A stretch of DNA of 50,459 bases from assembly GCA_035634255.1 (NCBI GenBank), contig DASQDI010000087.1:1-50459 (forward strand). The letters are read 5' to 3'. Within the stretch, counting starts at the first letter, position 1; every line of letters starts with the position of its first letter. The translations under genes were made by a program, and so were the position numbers. A model generated the notes under the pieces. The model was given only the letters and a program-made list of their open reading frames with translations. It made no database searches and was not told the origin of the DNA. The DNA comes from DATLMR01 sp035634255 (GTDB lineage: Bacteria; Acidobacteriota; Blastocatellia; UBA7656). Below are positions 16,467-25,769 of the stretch, piece by piece.

Positions 16467-17573
16467 TCATTTATTCAAAGAATTCACTATCTGGTTGAAG
16501 GTCCGCTCGACGGAAGCTTCGGCCCCGCCGTTCCAGGACGGGAAATTCTTCTCATGCTCGGGCGCAAGCTCGGCCTTCACCAGCCTTTTGGACTCTTCGA
16601 GCGATTTGCCTCCGGCTATGGCCCGGCGGACGGCGGGCACCAGATCATCCAGAAAGGCCCGGAGCATCTTCACGCGCTCCCCGCCCTGCTGAACGTCGCC
16701 GTGACCGGGAATTATCTGCGCGTAATCGAGGGCTTCGACCCCGGCCAGGGTCGCGCCCCACTCAAGAGGGAAGGCGTCCCGCATCAGGGGTATGGAATTC
16801 GTGACCAGGTCGCCCGTGACGAGGAGTTTTTCGCGCGGCAAAAAGACTACAACGTCGCCTTCCGTGTGCCCCCGTCCGAAGTAGAGTAACCTCACTTCGC
16901 GGTCCCCGGATTGAAAGACCCGCGACCGGTCGAAGGTCACGGTCGGCAGGGAGAGTTCGAGACCCTCCGTCTCGCGGAGCAGGGCTTCCCCCTGCGCGAT
17001 CTGGGCTTCGAGCCGCTTCCTCTGCTCCGGGGTCATCACCCGGCCTTCCGACCTTCCGGCCCTCAGCTGCCCTCTTAAATCCTCGATCTGTTTCGGGAGC
17101 CGCGCCTTCTGGTCTTTGAGGAACGGCGTCGCAATCGAGACGAGGTCGCGCTTCGTGTTGACGTGCGCGACGATCTCAAGAGCTCCGGGGTAAGCGGACG
17201 AGTATGCCGAGTTCCCCTGCACATGGTCCGGGTGCCAGTGCGTGTTCACCAGATAGCGGACTGGTTTATTGCCCGTCAGCCCGGCTATCAACCGGGCCGC
17301 CTCCCGCGCGGCCGACGGCGTCAGGTGAGAATCTACCACCATGACCTTATCGCCCAGCTCGATGACCACCGCATTCGACGCGGCCAGAGAAGGGCTGGCG
17401 GGCCTGGCTATCAGAGCCCACACGCCCTGCGCGACCTGCTTCACGGTGAAGTAATCGGAAGCCGCCTGCCCCCCGGCCTGTTGCGCGCGCGCCGAGGCGG
17501 AGAGCGGGAAGAGAAGGAGAAGCGAGAGAACAACAAGGCGGGCCCGGAGAAACGCCGGTGAATCCGAGGGCAT
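16467..17573 (-). CDS. secreted metallo-beta-lactamase-fold hydrolase
   Basis: The 368-residue product has a Sec signal peptide (residues 1-30, cleaved near ASARA) and an MBL fold. The metal motif HWHPDH is at residues 112-117; downstream are the GRGHTEGD and VTGDLV elements that supply the other metal ligands, and IIPGHGD near residue 290. An insertion of about 70 helical residues (PKQIEDLRGQLRAGRSEG, PEQRKRLEAQIAQGEALLRE) separates the HxHxDH motif from the second half. It would sit in the periplasm and cleave an ester or lactam-type bond in a small molecule; the substrate is unknown. Its stop is 113 bp before FmdB on the same strand. Confidence 0.85.
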   Translation of the reverse strand: MPSDSPAFLRARLVVLSLLLLFPLSASARAQQAGGQAASDYFTVKQVAQGVWALIARPASPSLAASNAVVIELGDKVMVVDSHLTPSAAREAARLIAGLTGNKPVRYLVNTHWHPDHVQGNSAYSSAYPGALEIVAHVNTKRDLVSIATPFLKDQKARLPKQIEDLRGQLRAGRSEGRVMTPEQRKRLEAQIAQGEALLRETEGLELSLPTVTFDRSRVFQSGDREVRLLYFGRGHTEGDVVVFLPREKLLVTGDLVTNSIPLMRDAFPLEWGATLAGVEALDYAQIIPGHGDVQQGGERVKMLRAFLDDLVPAVRRAIAGGKSLEESKRLVKAELAPEHEKNFPSWNGGAEASVERTFNQIVNSLNK

Positions 17574-17603
17574 AAGCGATCATCTCCCTTCGGCAAATAG
17601 CCT

Positions 17604-18695
17604 TCAAAGGTGCCTGCGCAGGTAATTCACTATGAGGTAGCCGTCATAGTACTTGAATGGGAATTCGCCCGTCGTGTAATGGCCCCACGGGACCAGGGCC
17701 TTGTCGAACCGGACCCCATGACGGTTACACTCTTCAAACAGGAGGTTCGAAAGCTCCGGGGTGAATGACAGGTCGTACCGCGCGGAAATGAACAGCCCCC
17801 GCCTGCGGTCCCCGGTCATCCGGTTGATGTAGGCGTTGGGGCTTATCACCATCCACGCCTGCCGCGCCTCCTCGCGATTGACCCCGGATTCGAGCCCCTG
17901 CCTCACGTGCGCCGTGCTGATGCCTTCCCACACAACGTCCCCGAAATAGCTCGATACGTGATTGAACGCGCCCGCGCGCAGGCGCTCGTCGTGGACGAAG
18001 GCCAGAAAGCCTATGCATGAGCCGATGCTCGTGCCCATGATGCCTACGCGCTCGTACCCTTGCGCCATGAGCCAATCGACCGCGGCCCGGACCTCCATTA
18101 CCGCCTGCCGGCAAGCCTGAAGCGTGCGGCCGAGGTTCGCGCTCACCATGTACTCGGCCCGAGTGAACCCCGCGAGCAGGCGCCGGTCGTGGTAGGGCAT
18201 GCTCAGGCGCAGGGACGCGATGCCGACGCGGTTGATGAGCCTGCACAGGGCCACGTGGCTCTCGCCATCCGCGTTCCACTGCGGCAGGACTATGACGGCC
18301 CGGCCGCGCGCGCGCTCGACATCGGAGCGGAGAGCGCCCCCGCCGTTTTTCGACCGGTCCAGCACGGGGAAGTAGCGCGCATGGACCGTGTTGTTCTCAT
18401 CGTAAGGGGTCTGAAGCGGGCTCTCGAAGGTGAGCCACTGGCCGTCGAAAGAGTATTCCCTGACCGGCTCGTGGCGGAAAAACAGGTCGCTTTCGGCTAT
18501 CGCCCGCCTGTTGAATTCGAAGAGGAAATCGCGGCCCGGCCGGCGGCCCTCACCGCCGGGGCCCGACAGGGCCTTCAGGGACGCCGACCATGTATGATCG
18601 AGAAACTCCAGTCCCCAGTCGAAGGGCCACACCTTGCGGTTATTGTCTCTCCGGGAAAGCTTCCTCTCCCACCTGTGAATCACTCGTCTAAGCAT
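17604..18695 (-). CDS. alpha/beta hydrolase, ABHD18-like (DUF2048)
   Basis: The 363-residue product is an alpha/beta hydrolase. The nucleophile elbow is GTSIGS with Ser223, and the oxyanion region is the preceding PQWNADGESH at about 138-147. The segments SLRLSMPYHDRR and FNHVSSYFGDVVWEGISTAH resemble the ABHD18 (DUF2048) group. The catalytic His is probably in WGHYTTGEFPFK near the C-terminus. No signal peptide is visible. It precedes the MBL hydrolase by 30 bp on the same strand, so the two may form an operon. Substrate unknown, probably an ester or lipid. Confidence 0.8.
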   Translation of the reverse strand: MLRRVIHRWERKLSRRDNNRKVWPFDWGLEFLDHTWSASLKALSGPGGEGRRPGRDFLFEFNRRAIAESDLFFRHEPVREYSFDGQWLTFESPLQTPYDENNTVHARYFPVLDRSKNGGGALRSDVERARGRAVIVLPQWNADGESHVALCRLINRVGIASLRLSMPYHDRRLLAGFTRAEYMVSANLGRTLQACRQAVMEVRAAVDWLMAQGYERVGIMGTSIGSCIGFLAFVHDERLRAGAFNHVSSYFGDVVWEGISTAHVRQGLESGVNREEARQAWMVISPNAYINRMTGDRRRGLFISARYDLSFTPELSNLLFEECNRHGVRFDKALVPWGHYTTGEFPFKYYDGYLIVNYLRRHL

Positions 18696-19173
18696 AAATA
18701 AAGCCGGATAAAAATGTGAGCTACTATTTTAGGGAAGCATGAGCGGATTGCTCAAGAAGGTATTGCCCATAATTACGCCCGGACCCCGCGGGGGCAAAAA
18801 AGTGAATCGGGAATTATCCCCGCGCGTTTTTACGTCTACAAGATATGGGGCTGATTAATCATGACAAATCGAGTGAAGATGAACGATCCCGATGGGAGCC
18901 CGCTGGCAGTCTGTATCAACGACTGTGAGATCGACTATGGACAGCCCGGCTCCGAGCTTGCGAAGGTGTGTTTCCGGCTGGGTTGCGCTTTCGCGGAGAT
19001 GCGATGGGGCAATACTCTGGGGAAAGCGGAGCCCGCAAAGGAGAAAGTCCGGGCCATGAAATTCCTCCCCATACTCGCCTCAGGTATTCTCGTCGAGAGA
19101 TGGTAAAGGCATTGACGCTTTCGCGCGCCGCGAACAGGCCGGCGCGCGCGGGCCCTGCGCCCGTCCCGACCCC
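18696..19173. other. 478-bp intergenic region
   Basis: It separates the ABHD18-like operon and the DUF3857 gene, both on the minus strand. A plus-strand frame of 81 codons at 18861-19106 has no ribosome site or domain and is not called. The hairpin at 19122-19148 lies within it. Confidence 0.4.
19122..19148 (-). terminator. hairpin after the DUF3857 gene
   Basis: CGCGCGCCG and CGGCGCGCG form a nine-pair stem with a nine-base loop 26 bp past the stop codon. There is no T-run, so this is a stable end structure rather than a proven terminator. Confidence 0.45.
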
Positions 19174-21126
19174 CTACTCCTGCTTGAACGAAATCACCGC
19201 CCGGTCAGCCTGATGGACCCTGTCGAAAAACGCCTTGGCCGTCGCGTACTGATCTACCGAGAGCGTTATGGCGTTAACGTTCAGGTGCCGCTCGTAGACC
19301 ACGCGGCGGCCGTCGAGCGCGAAACGCGCGCGGTACCTCGCGGCCCCTATGTCTATGTCCACGGGTGCGGGAAGCTGCTCGACCGTGTACCCTTCGGGCA
19401 CGTCAATCACCATCCTCTCGTCTTCAGACCAGGGATAGCGAAAGTAGATGCTGTTCGAGCGGCGCGGAGAGACCAGAAGGCTCTCGTCCGGGTGGCTGAG
19501 CAGAGCAGGCCTCAGAAACAACCGCTTCTCGGTCCGCTGGGCGAATTGCGGCAGGGAGTAGCTGTACGAAGAAGTCAGAGGGGCCGTCGCGGTCACAAGG
19601 CCGGAGATCGATACCGACTCCTCGTCCACGGCCGCGCCGGGCAACAGCCGCCGCACGTCCGCGCCGATCCGCTTGCGCTGCTCGTCCGTAGTGGCCGCCG
19701 ACATCTCGTTTCGGAATTCGAGAGCCCTCTGCCCGGTGGTCCGCGTCTCCACTTTCGCGGCCACGCCCCCGTCCGCCGACAGAGTGATCGCCATGTTCCG
19801 GGAATAGTTGTTGTCCGAGGCCCGCGTTATGGACGTTTCGACGAACCGGGAATCCCGCTTGCCATAGATGAGCGCGGGTACGGCCTCCTTCTCCCAGGAC
19901 AGCAGCCCCATGGGGCAGTAGGCCGTCCCCGGATCGTAGAACTGGACCGAGCCGTCGCGCCCCAGCACCGCCGCCACTTCGCTGTTGAACTGAAAGGCGT
20001 CCGGGAAGGAGTGGTGAAAAAAACTCTCGTCGCGCGTGGTCAGCTCGGCGACCCGCGCGTCGAGCCCGGCGGCGCGCAGCATGGCGACGAAAAGCCTGTT
20101 GATCTCGCGCGGAGTGCCGTAGCGGCGGCGTATCGTCTCGTCGGCGGTGTTATTGCGCTTCGGCTTCGCGCCGCCGTCATCGCCGTCTTCTTCGGTCCTC
20201 ACCCCCACGTTCTGTATCTCGTTCTGGATGTAATCGTAAATTCTGGCTATCTTCTCGCGCGCGCCTTCGGTGGAGATCGTGATCGACTCGACCACCCGGC
20301 GGATCGCGCGGCTCGGGTAGGTCTCGTTGTTGGAGCGGTCGTGAGCGCGCTTCGCATACTCGCGCCAGTATTTGACCGGGTCTGTCTCCGCTTCGTCCGA
20401 GTAGTAAAGCCAGCCCCATATCTTCACGCTCTGCTCGGGCGGCATTAAAGACTCCCGGCGGAACGGGGGGATGTTTTCGGCCTTGATGTCATACGTGTCG
20501 TTCAGGACCGGGGCGAACCGCTTGGGATCCTGCGCGTTGAACGTCACCCACCGCACGTCGAGCGCCGTCGTCAGAGGGGGCTGGATTCGGTAGTAAAGCT
20601 CCTTGGTGAAGAGGTCCGACTGGATGTCCAGGGCGAAATAACGGAACCCTTTCGGATAAATCTGGCGGTAGCGGTACTCGATTATCGCGCCCTGCTCCAC
20701 CGCGGGCATCGAGAAGACCTTCGCGCGCCAGGCCCCGTGGCCCGTCTTCACGAGCAGCTTGTCGAATATGTCCTTGCCCTGCACATCGACGGGCGTTCCG
20801 TCCGGGCGTATCGTCCTCGCGCGAACTTCGGTGATGCGGCCGAGCTCGACCCTGTAAGGGAGCTGCACGTCGGCGTAACGGCGGCCGCGCTCGTTGAAGA
20901 CCTTGATCCGGATGTAAACCCTCAGGCTCGTCCCCTCGGGGCTACTGTCGTCCAGCTCGCCTTCGCGAAAGAGCATGACCGCTTCCGACTCCGGGTCGCC
21001 TATGTCCGCCGCCGTCATCTTCAAATCCTCGGGGGTCACGGGCCTCCAGTTCGTCGAAGCGCGCGCCTGCCCCGCCAGAGACGCGAAGGCCAGCAGGATT
21101 GCAATTAAAACGTGCCGGTGGACCAT
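19174..21126 (-). CDS. secreted DUF3857 protein with transglutaminase-like core
   Basis: The open frame extends further, but the ATG at 21126 is chosen since the next residues (VHRHVLIAILLAFASLAGQARA) are a signal peptide. The 650-residue product has an N-terminal DUF3857 beta-rich domain (residues about 50-280) and a transglutaminase-like domain at about 290-410, followed by a beta-sandwich C-terminal domain. In the core, the usual catalytic Cys in G-x-C is absent: the sequence reads YGTPREINRLFVAMLRAAG. A His/Asp region remains (SFFHHSFPDAF). It is therefore probably a non-catalytic binding protein in the periplasm or on the surface. This Cys-less variant with GTPREIN is one I associate with Acidobacteriota. 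Confidence 0.8.
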   Translation of the reverse strand: MVHRHVLIAILLAFASLAGQARASTNWRPVTPEDLKMTAADIGDPESEAVMLFREGELDDSSPEGTSLRVYIRIKVFNERGRRYADVQLPYRVELGRITEVRARTIRPDGTPVDVQGKDIFDKLLVKTGHGAWRAKVFSMPAVEQGAIIEYRYRQIYPKGFRYFALDIQSDLFTKELYYRIQPPLTTALDVRWVTFNAQDPKRFAPVLNDTYDIKAENIPPFRRESLMPPEQSVKIWGWLYYSDEAETDPVKYWREYAKRAHDRSNNETYPSRAIRRVVESITISTEGAREKIARIYDYIQNEIQNVGVRTEEDGDDGGAKPKRNNTADETIRRRYGTPREINRLFVAMLRAAGLDARVAELTTRDESFFHHSFPDAFQFNSEVAAVLGRDGSVQFYDPGTAYCPMGLLSWEKEAVPALIYGKRDSRFVETSITRASDNNYSRNMAITLSADGGVAAKVETRTTGQRALEFRNEMSAATTDEQRKRIGADVRRLLPGAAVDEESVSISGLVTATAPLTSSYSYSLPQFAQRTEKRLFLRPALLSHPDESLLVSPRRSNSIYFRYPWSEDERMVIDVPEGYTVEQLPAPVDIDIGAARYRARFALDGRRVVYERHLNVNAITLSVDQYATAKAFFDRVHQADRAVISFKQE

Positions 21127-21243
21127 GGGCGATAACCTCGAAGATGTTCGATGCGCGGGCCAGAAACCGCGAGCGAGTCGAAGCAAAAGAATTCTACGCC
21201 CGGCACCCGAGTTCGGCAATAGTGCCCCTCCGGCCTTGGGCCG

Positions 21244-24200
21244 TTACACCCTCTTCTTCCGCCTCGTAACGCTCGCGATGACGGTCGTCAGCTCTATCAG
21301 TTCCACGGGCTTGGCCACGTGCGAATCGAAGCCCGCCGCGAGCGCCCGCAGTCGGTCCTGCGGCTGCGCATGGGCCGTCAAAGCGATGGCGGGTATGTCC
21401 CTCCGGCCCGGCTCAAGAGCGCGCACCTTGCCGATGAAAGAGTAGCCGTCTTCTTCCCGCATCTCTATGTCGGAGATCAGCGCGTCCGGCTGAGACTCTT
21501 CGAGCATCCGCAGCCCTTCGCCCGCGCTTGCCGCCGCCATCACGGTCGCGCCGCACTGCTCAAGCATCATCTTCACTATGTCTCGCGCGTCCGGCTCGTC
21601 CTCGACCAGTATTAAATGGAGCCCGTCCAGCCGCGGCGAGTCGTTCGGCATTGAGGCCGCCGACATGTCAGCCTCCTCCCGCCTAAGCAGGTCGATCTTA
21701 AACCGCCCGGTATCGTGGGCGATAATTATCGGCAGCCTGACCACGAACGTGGAGCCCTGGCCATCTCCCCTGTTGTGCGCAGACACCGTGCCGCCGTGCA
21801 GTTCCACGAGGTGCCGCACGATTGCCAGCCCCAACCCCAGGCCGCCATGCTTTCTCGTGTAGGAGCTGTCGGCCTGACGGAACCGGTCGAATACGTAGGG
21901 AAGAAAGTCCGAGTCGATCCCCGGCCCCGTATCGCTGACGATTATCTCGATGTGCGAGTTGACGCGCTCCAGCCTGACCTGCACCCGCCCACCCTTGGGG
22001 GTGAATTTCACGGCATTCGAGAGCAGGTTCCACACGACCTGTTGCAGGCGTTCAGGGTCCCCGGAGACGGGGCCGGCATTCGAGTCGAGCAACAGTTGAA
22101 GCCTGATCCCTTTCGCATCGGCGGCCGGGCGTACCACGTCGACAGCCGCCTCAATCACTGAGCCCAGATCGACCGGCAGAACGTCGAGCCTCAGCTTCCC
22201 CGTGATTATACTCGAAACGTCGAGCAGGTCTTCGATGAGCCGGGCTTGCGACCTCGCATTCCGCTCTATCGTCTCCAGACTCCGAGGGATCACGTCTTCG
22301 GCTATCTTCCCCCCGCGCAGCATAGTGATCCAGCCCAGTATGGCGTTGAGCGGAGTCCGCAGCTCGTGCGAGACGGTCGCGAGGAATTCATCCTTGGAGC
22401 GGTTGGCCGCTTCCGCCTGCGCGCGCGCCTCCTGCTCGCGGACCAGCAGCTCGGCGCTGAGCAGTTGGGCCTGCTCGGCCTCGAAGCGCGCGGCCTGTTC
22501 GCTCCTGAACAACCGCTCGCGCTCCTCCTCCACCCGCTTGCGCTCGGTGATGTCCTGGATCACGGTCAGGGCGCACGGCTCGCCCCCGATCTCGATCTGC
22601 TCGGCGGACAGCAGCCCGACCAGTTCCCTGCCGTCTCTCATCCGGAACAGGTACTCGGCCTGCCGCACCTTCCCCGACTCTCTGAGCGCCCCCAGTTCTT
22701 CTTCGCGGTCCTTCGTGCTAGCCCACAGGCCGAGGTCGATGGTGGTTTTCCCGATGGCCTGCTCGCGGGAGTAGCCCGATACGTTGACGAAAGTTTCGTT
22801 GACCTCGATCAGCTTCCCGGTCACGAGCGAGGAGATGGTAAGGATAAGCGGGCTGGCGCTGAAGGCTTTCGCGAAGCGTTCCTCGCTTTCGCGCCGGGCC
22901 TGCTCGGCCAGCTTGCGCTTGGTTATGTCCCGGAAGTAGACCGCCAGGCCGCCTTCGGCGGAAGGAAAGACTTTGCTCTCGAACCACTTCCCCCATGCGT
23001 CGTAATGGGTCTCGAACTCCACGGTGGCCTGCTCCGACACCGCGCGGCGGAAGTTCGTCTCTATGTCCGTCCCTATGATGTCGGGGAATGCCTCCCACAC
23101 GGTCCTGCCGAGCAGCTCCGCCCGGTTTAACCCCATCCGGTGGGCCTCCGCGTTGATGTAGATGTAGCGCCAGTCCCGGTCCAGAGCGATGAAGCCATCC
23201 GTGATGCTCTCCCAGATGTCGATGATCTTTTTCTGGGTCTCCCGGCGTATGCTGGCCAGTGACAGGTGCGTCCTCACGCGGGCGAGCAATTCGCGGGCTG
23301 AGAATGGCTTCACCAGATAATCGTCCGCCCCCGCTTCCAGCCCCTCGACTCGCGACTCTTCGCCCGCGCGGGCGGAGAGCAGGATCACGGGGGTGGTTCT
23401 CGTCCGGGGGTCGTCCCTGAGCGCGCGCAGGAGGCCGAACCCGTCGAGGTTCGGCATCATTATGTCCGTCAGAACCAGGTCGGGCTTGCGCGCCCGCGCC
23501 GCGAGCAGAGCCTTCTCCCCATCGGCCGCCTCATCGACTTCGTACTGCGTGCTCAAGAGGCGGGCCGCGTAATCGCGCATGTCGGCATTATCATCGGCCA
23601 GCAGGATGCGCGCCCGCGGGCCGCTCGCGGCCTCCCGCCGGGCCTCGCGCGGCATGTCGAAAACACCCTCGCCGTCGGGCCCTCCGGCCCCCGGGCGCGG
23701 GGCCTCGTTCGGGAGCCAGCGCGACGCCTCCTCGACGTAGGCGCTCGCCCTCAGGGCGGTCGAGGCGACCGTGCGCGCGGCCTGGATGCGGTCGGGGGGC
23801 AGGTGCGCGCAGCCGAAAGGGACGGACACGATGAACGCGGTGCCCCGCCCGTAATCGCTCTCGACCCTCACCGAGCCGCCGTGAAGCCTAACAAGTTCCT
23901 GTACCAGAGCCAGGCCGATGCCGGTCCCTTCCAGCGAGCGACCGCGCGCGCCTTCGACGCGGTGGAAGCGCTCGAAGAGGTTCGGCATCTCTTCGGGGGG
24001 GATGCCTATGCCCGTGTCTCTGACCACCATCTCCGCCGCCTCACCCGAAGAATGCATGCTCACTTCGATACGGCCTTCGAAAGTGAACTTGAACGCATTC
24101 GACAGCAGGTTGAGCACGACCTTTTCCCACATCTCGCAGTCCACGTAGACGTGCTCCGGGAGGGGCGGGCAATCGACCACGTACCGTATGCCGGCCCGCT

Positions 24201-25539
24201 CGACGGTGGAGCGAAACACGCTCGCCAGGTCGGAGGTTAGCGCCGACAGGTCACAGGGCTCGTAGCTGGCCTGGACGCGGCCCGCCTCGATGCGCGAGAA
24301 GTCGAGCAGAGTGTTGACCAGCTTGAGTAGCCGGAGGCTGTTGCGGTGCGCGACTGCGATCTGCTCGCGGTCCTCCGGCGGCAGGCCGTCGTCGCCCTTC
24401 GCCAGCACGTCTTCGAGAGGGCCGAGCATCAGGGTGAGGGGGGTCCGGAACTCGTGGCTCACGTTGCTGAAGAAGAGGGTCTTGGCGCGGTCCAGTTCCG
24501 CGAGCGCTTCGGCCCGTTTGCGCTCCTCCTCGTAAGCCTGCGCGTTGCCGATGCTGGCCGCGATCTGAGCCGAGACGAGGTCTATGAACCTTCTGTAATT
24601 GCCGTCGAAGAGCCTGTACGGGTTGACCCCGGCGATCAGGATGCCCGCCTTCCCCGTCTGCCCGGACGGGGCGATAGGCACGGCGGTGGCCTGGTGCGGC
24701 GGCCGTTGCCACGCGCCCGTCGGCAGAGCGTCAAACGACGCCCCCAAATCCGAGACGAGGCATGGCGAGTTCGTCCTTATCACCTCCGCGAATGGCCAGA
24801 CCGAGTCCCCGTCGATGGGCGATGTCTCAGGGGCCGCCGGGTGTCCGCGCTCGATGCCACAGGCCCCGGCCAGAAAGACGCTCCGGTTGTGAGAATCGAT
24901 GAGGTAAATCATCGCGAAGGGCAGGTCATACGGGTTGGACTTCAGGCAGCTCGCGCTCAGGTTGCAGGCCTCGTCGAAGGTGCGCGCGTCTACCGTCCGG
25001 GCGGCCAGTTCCCGCAACAGCGCGAGCTGACGCTCGCCGACGATGGTCTGCGTGTCATCCGTGTTGGCGCAGATGATGCCGCCCGTGCCGCCCTCGTCGT
25101 TGGGCACGGGGCTATAGGAGAACGTGTAGTAGGTCTCTTCCGGGTAGCCGTTGCGCTCCATTATCAGCAGCAGCGATTCGTCGTACGTGCCCTCATTGTT
25201 GACCATCGCCGACTCCGCGCGGGGGCCGACCTGATCCCATATCTCATGCCAGACCAGGGAAGCGGGCTGCCCGAGCGCCTCCGGGTGCTTGCCGCCGACT
25301 ATCGATTTGTAAGCGTCGTTGTAAAGGTTGATCAGTTGCGGGCCCCACCAGACGAACATAGCCTGACGGGAGGTGAGCATAATGCGGACGGACGTCTTCA
25401 AGCTCTGCGGCCAATCCCGAATCGGGCCGAGGGGGCTGGCCGACCAGTCGAATGCGCGCATGCGCGCGCCCATCTCTCCGCCCCCGCTCATGAAATCCAT
25501 GACGCCGGGAGCCTTCTGATCCTCAGACCGTTTGCCCAT
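21244..25539 (-). CDS. hybrid sensor histidine kinase with two kinase cores and two receivers
   Basis: The 1431-residue soluble protein has, in order: an N-terminal PAS-like domain (30-165), GAF (175-335), HisKA with His362 in SHEFRTP, HATPase (460-575), receiver with Asp692 in LTDIMMP, PAS (775-875), PAS (885-1000), coiled coil (1000-1045), second HisKA with His1058 in SHELRTP, second HATPase (about 1160-1275) and a C-terminal receiver with Asp1357 in LISDIEM. Both kinase cores keep their ATP-lid glycines (GTGIGLAL and LGLGLAI). There is no transmembrane segment, so the signal is cytosolic; the PAS/GAF domains may bind a ligand, light-responsive or redox cofactor. No DNA-binding output is included, so phosphate must leave through an Hpt or another receiver. 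Confidence 0.92.
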   Translation of the reverse strand: MGKRSEDQKAPGVMDFMSGGGEMGARMRAFDWSASPLGPIRDWPQSLKTSVRIMLTSRQAMFVWWGPQLINLYNDAYKSIVGGKHPEALGQPASLVWHEIWDQVGPRAESAMVNNEGTYDESLLLIMERNGYPEETYYTFSYSPVPNDEGGTGGIICANTDDTQTIVGERQLALLRELAARTVDARTFDEACNLSASCLKSNPYDLPFAMIYLIDSHNRSVFLAGACGIERGHPAAPETSPIDGDSVWPFAEVIRTNSPCLVSDLGASFDALPTGAWQRPPHQATAVPIAPSGQTGKAGILIAGVNPYRLFDGNYRRFIDLVSAQIAASIGNAQAYEEERKRAEALAELDRAKTLFFSNVSHEFRTPLTLMLGPLEDVLAKGDDGLPPEDREQIAVAHRNSLRLLKLVNTLLDFSRIEAGRVQASYEPCDLSALTSDLASVFRSTVERAGIRYVVDCPPLPEHVYVDCEMWEKVVLNLLSNAFKFTFEGRIEVSMHSSGEAAEMVVRDTGIGIPPEEMPNLFERFHRVEGARGRSLEGTGIGLALVQELVRLHGGSVRVESDYGRGTAFIVSVPFGCAHLPPDRIQAARTVASTALRASAYVEEASRWLPNEAPRPGAGGPDGEGVFDMPREARREAASGPRARILLADDNADMRDYAARLLSTQYEVDEAADGEKALLAARARKPDLVLTDIMMPNLDGFGLLRALRDDPRTRTTPVILLSARAGEESRVEGLEAGADDYLVKPFSARELLARVRTHLSLASIRRETQKKIIDIWESITDGFIALDRDWRYIYINAEAHRMGLNRAELLGRTVWEAFPDIIGTDIETNFRRAVSEQATVEFETHYDAWGKWFESKVFPSAEGGLAVYFRDITKRKLAEQARRESEERFAKAFSASPLILTISSLVTGKLIEVNETFVNVSGYSREQAIGKTTIDLGLWASTKDREEELGALRESGKVRQAEYLFRMRDGRELVGLLSAEQIEIGGEPCALTVIQDITERKRVEEERERLFRSEQAARFEAEQAQLLSAELLVREQEARAQAEAANRSKDEFLATVSHELRTPLNAILGWITMLRGGKIAEDVIPRSLETIERNARSQARLIEDLLDVSSIITGKLRLDVLPVDLGSVIEAAVDVVRPAADAKGIRLQLLLDSNAGPVSGDPERLQQVVWNLLSNAVKFTPKGGRVQVRLERVNSHIEIIVSDTGPGIDSDFLPYVFDRFRQADSSYTRKHGGLGLGLAIVRHLVELHGGTVSAHNRGDGQGSTFVVRLPIIIAHDTGRFKIDLLRREEADMSAASMPNDSPRLDGLHLILVEDEPDARDIVKMMLEQCGATVMAAASAGEGLRMLEESQPDALISDIEMREEDGYSFIGKVRALEPGRRDIPAIALTAHAQPQDRLRALAAGFDSHVAKPVELIELTTVIASVTRRKKRV

Positions 25540-25601
25540 ATCACTCGCGCAAACCTGCTGCTATTCAACTCATAAGCGCACAGGTCAGGATAGTAACACA
25601 G

Positions 25602-25739
25602 GCAGGGGCCGGTGGTCAGGGGCCGGGGGCCAGTGATGCCTCCCGTGGTTTCGATTTACTCGAAAGGGATTCCATAAAGAGGATCTGAAATGTTCCTTCC
25701 TTAGCCCCTGACTCCTGACCACTGACTCCTATCCCCTGC
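25602..25739. repeat. heptad short tandem repeats in both orientations
   Basis: 25705-25739 is five heptads close to CYCCTGA (CCCCTGA, CTCCTGA, CCACTGA, CTCCTAT, CCCCTGC). 25602-25636 is five heptads of the complementary type (GCAGGGG, CCGGTGG, TCAGGGG, CCGGGGG, CCAGTGA). The two blocks could pair imperfectly. They lie in the 230-bp gap between the divergent kinase and peptidase genes and resemble the short tandemly repeated repetitive (STRR) sequences of cyanobacteria. Confidence 0.75.
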
Positions 25740-25769
25740 TCGTGCTATTATCGCTCACCGGAGGGGCAT

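Noticed and set aside
18861..19106. 81-codon plus-strand frame
   Set aside because: No ribosome site or domain, and it overlaps only intergenic DNA. A real small gene cannot be excluded.
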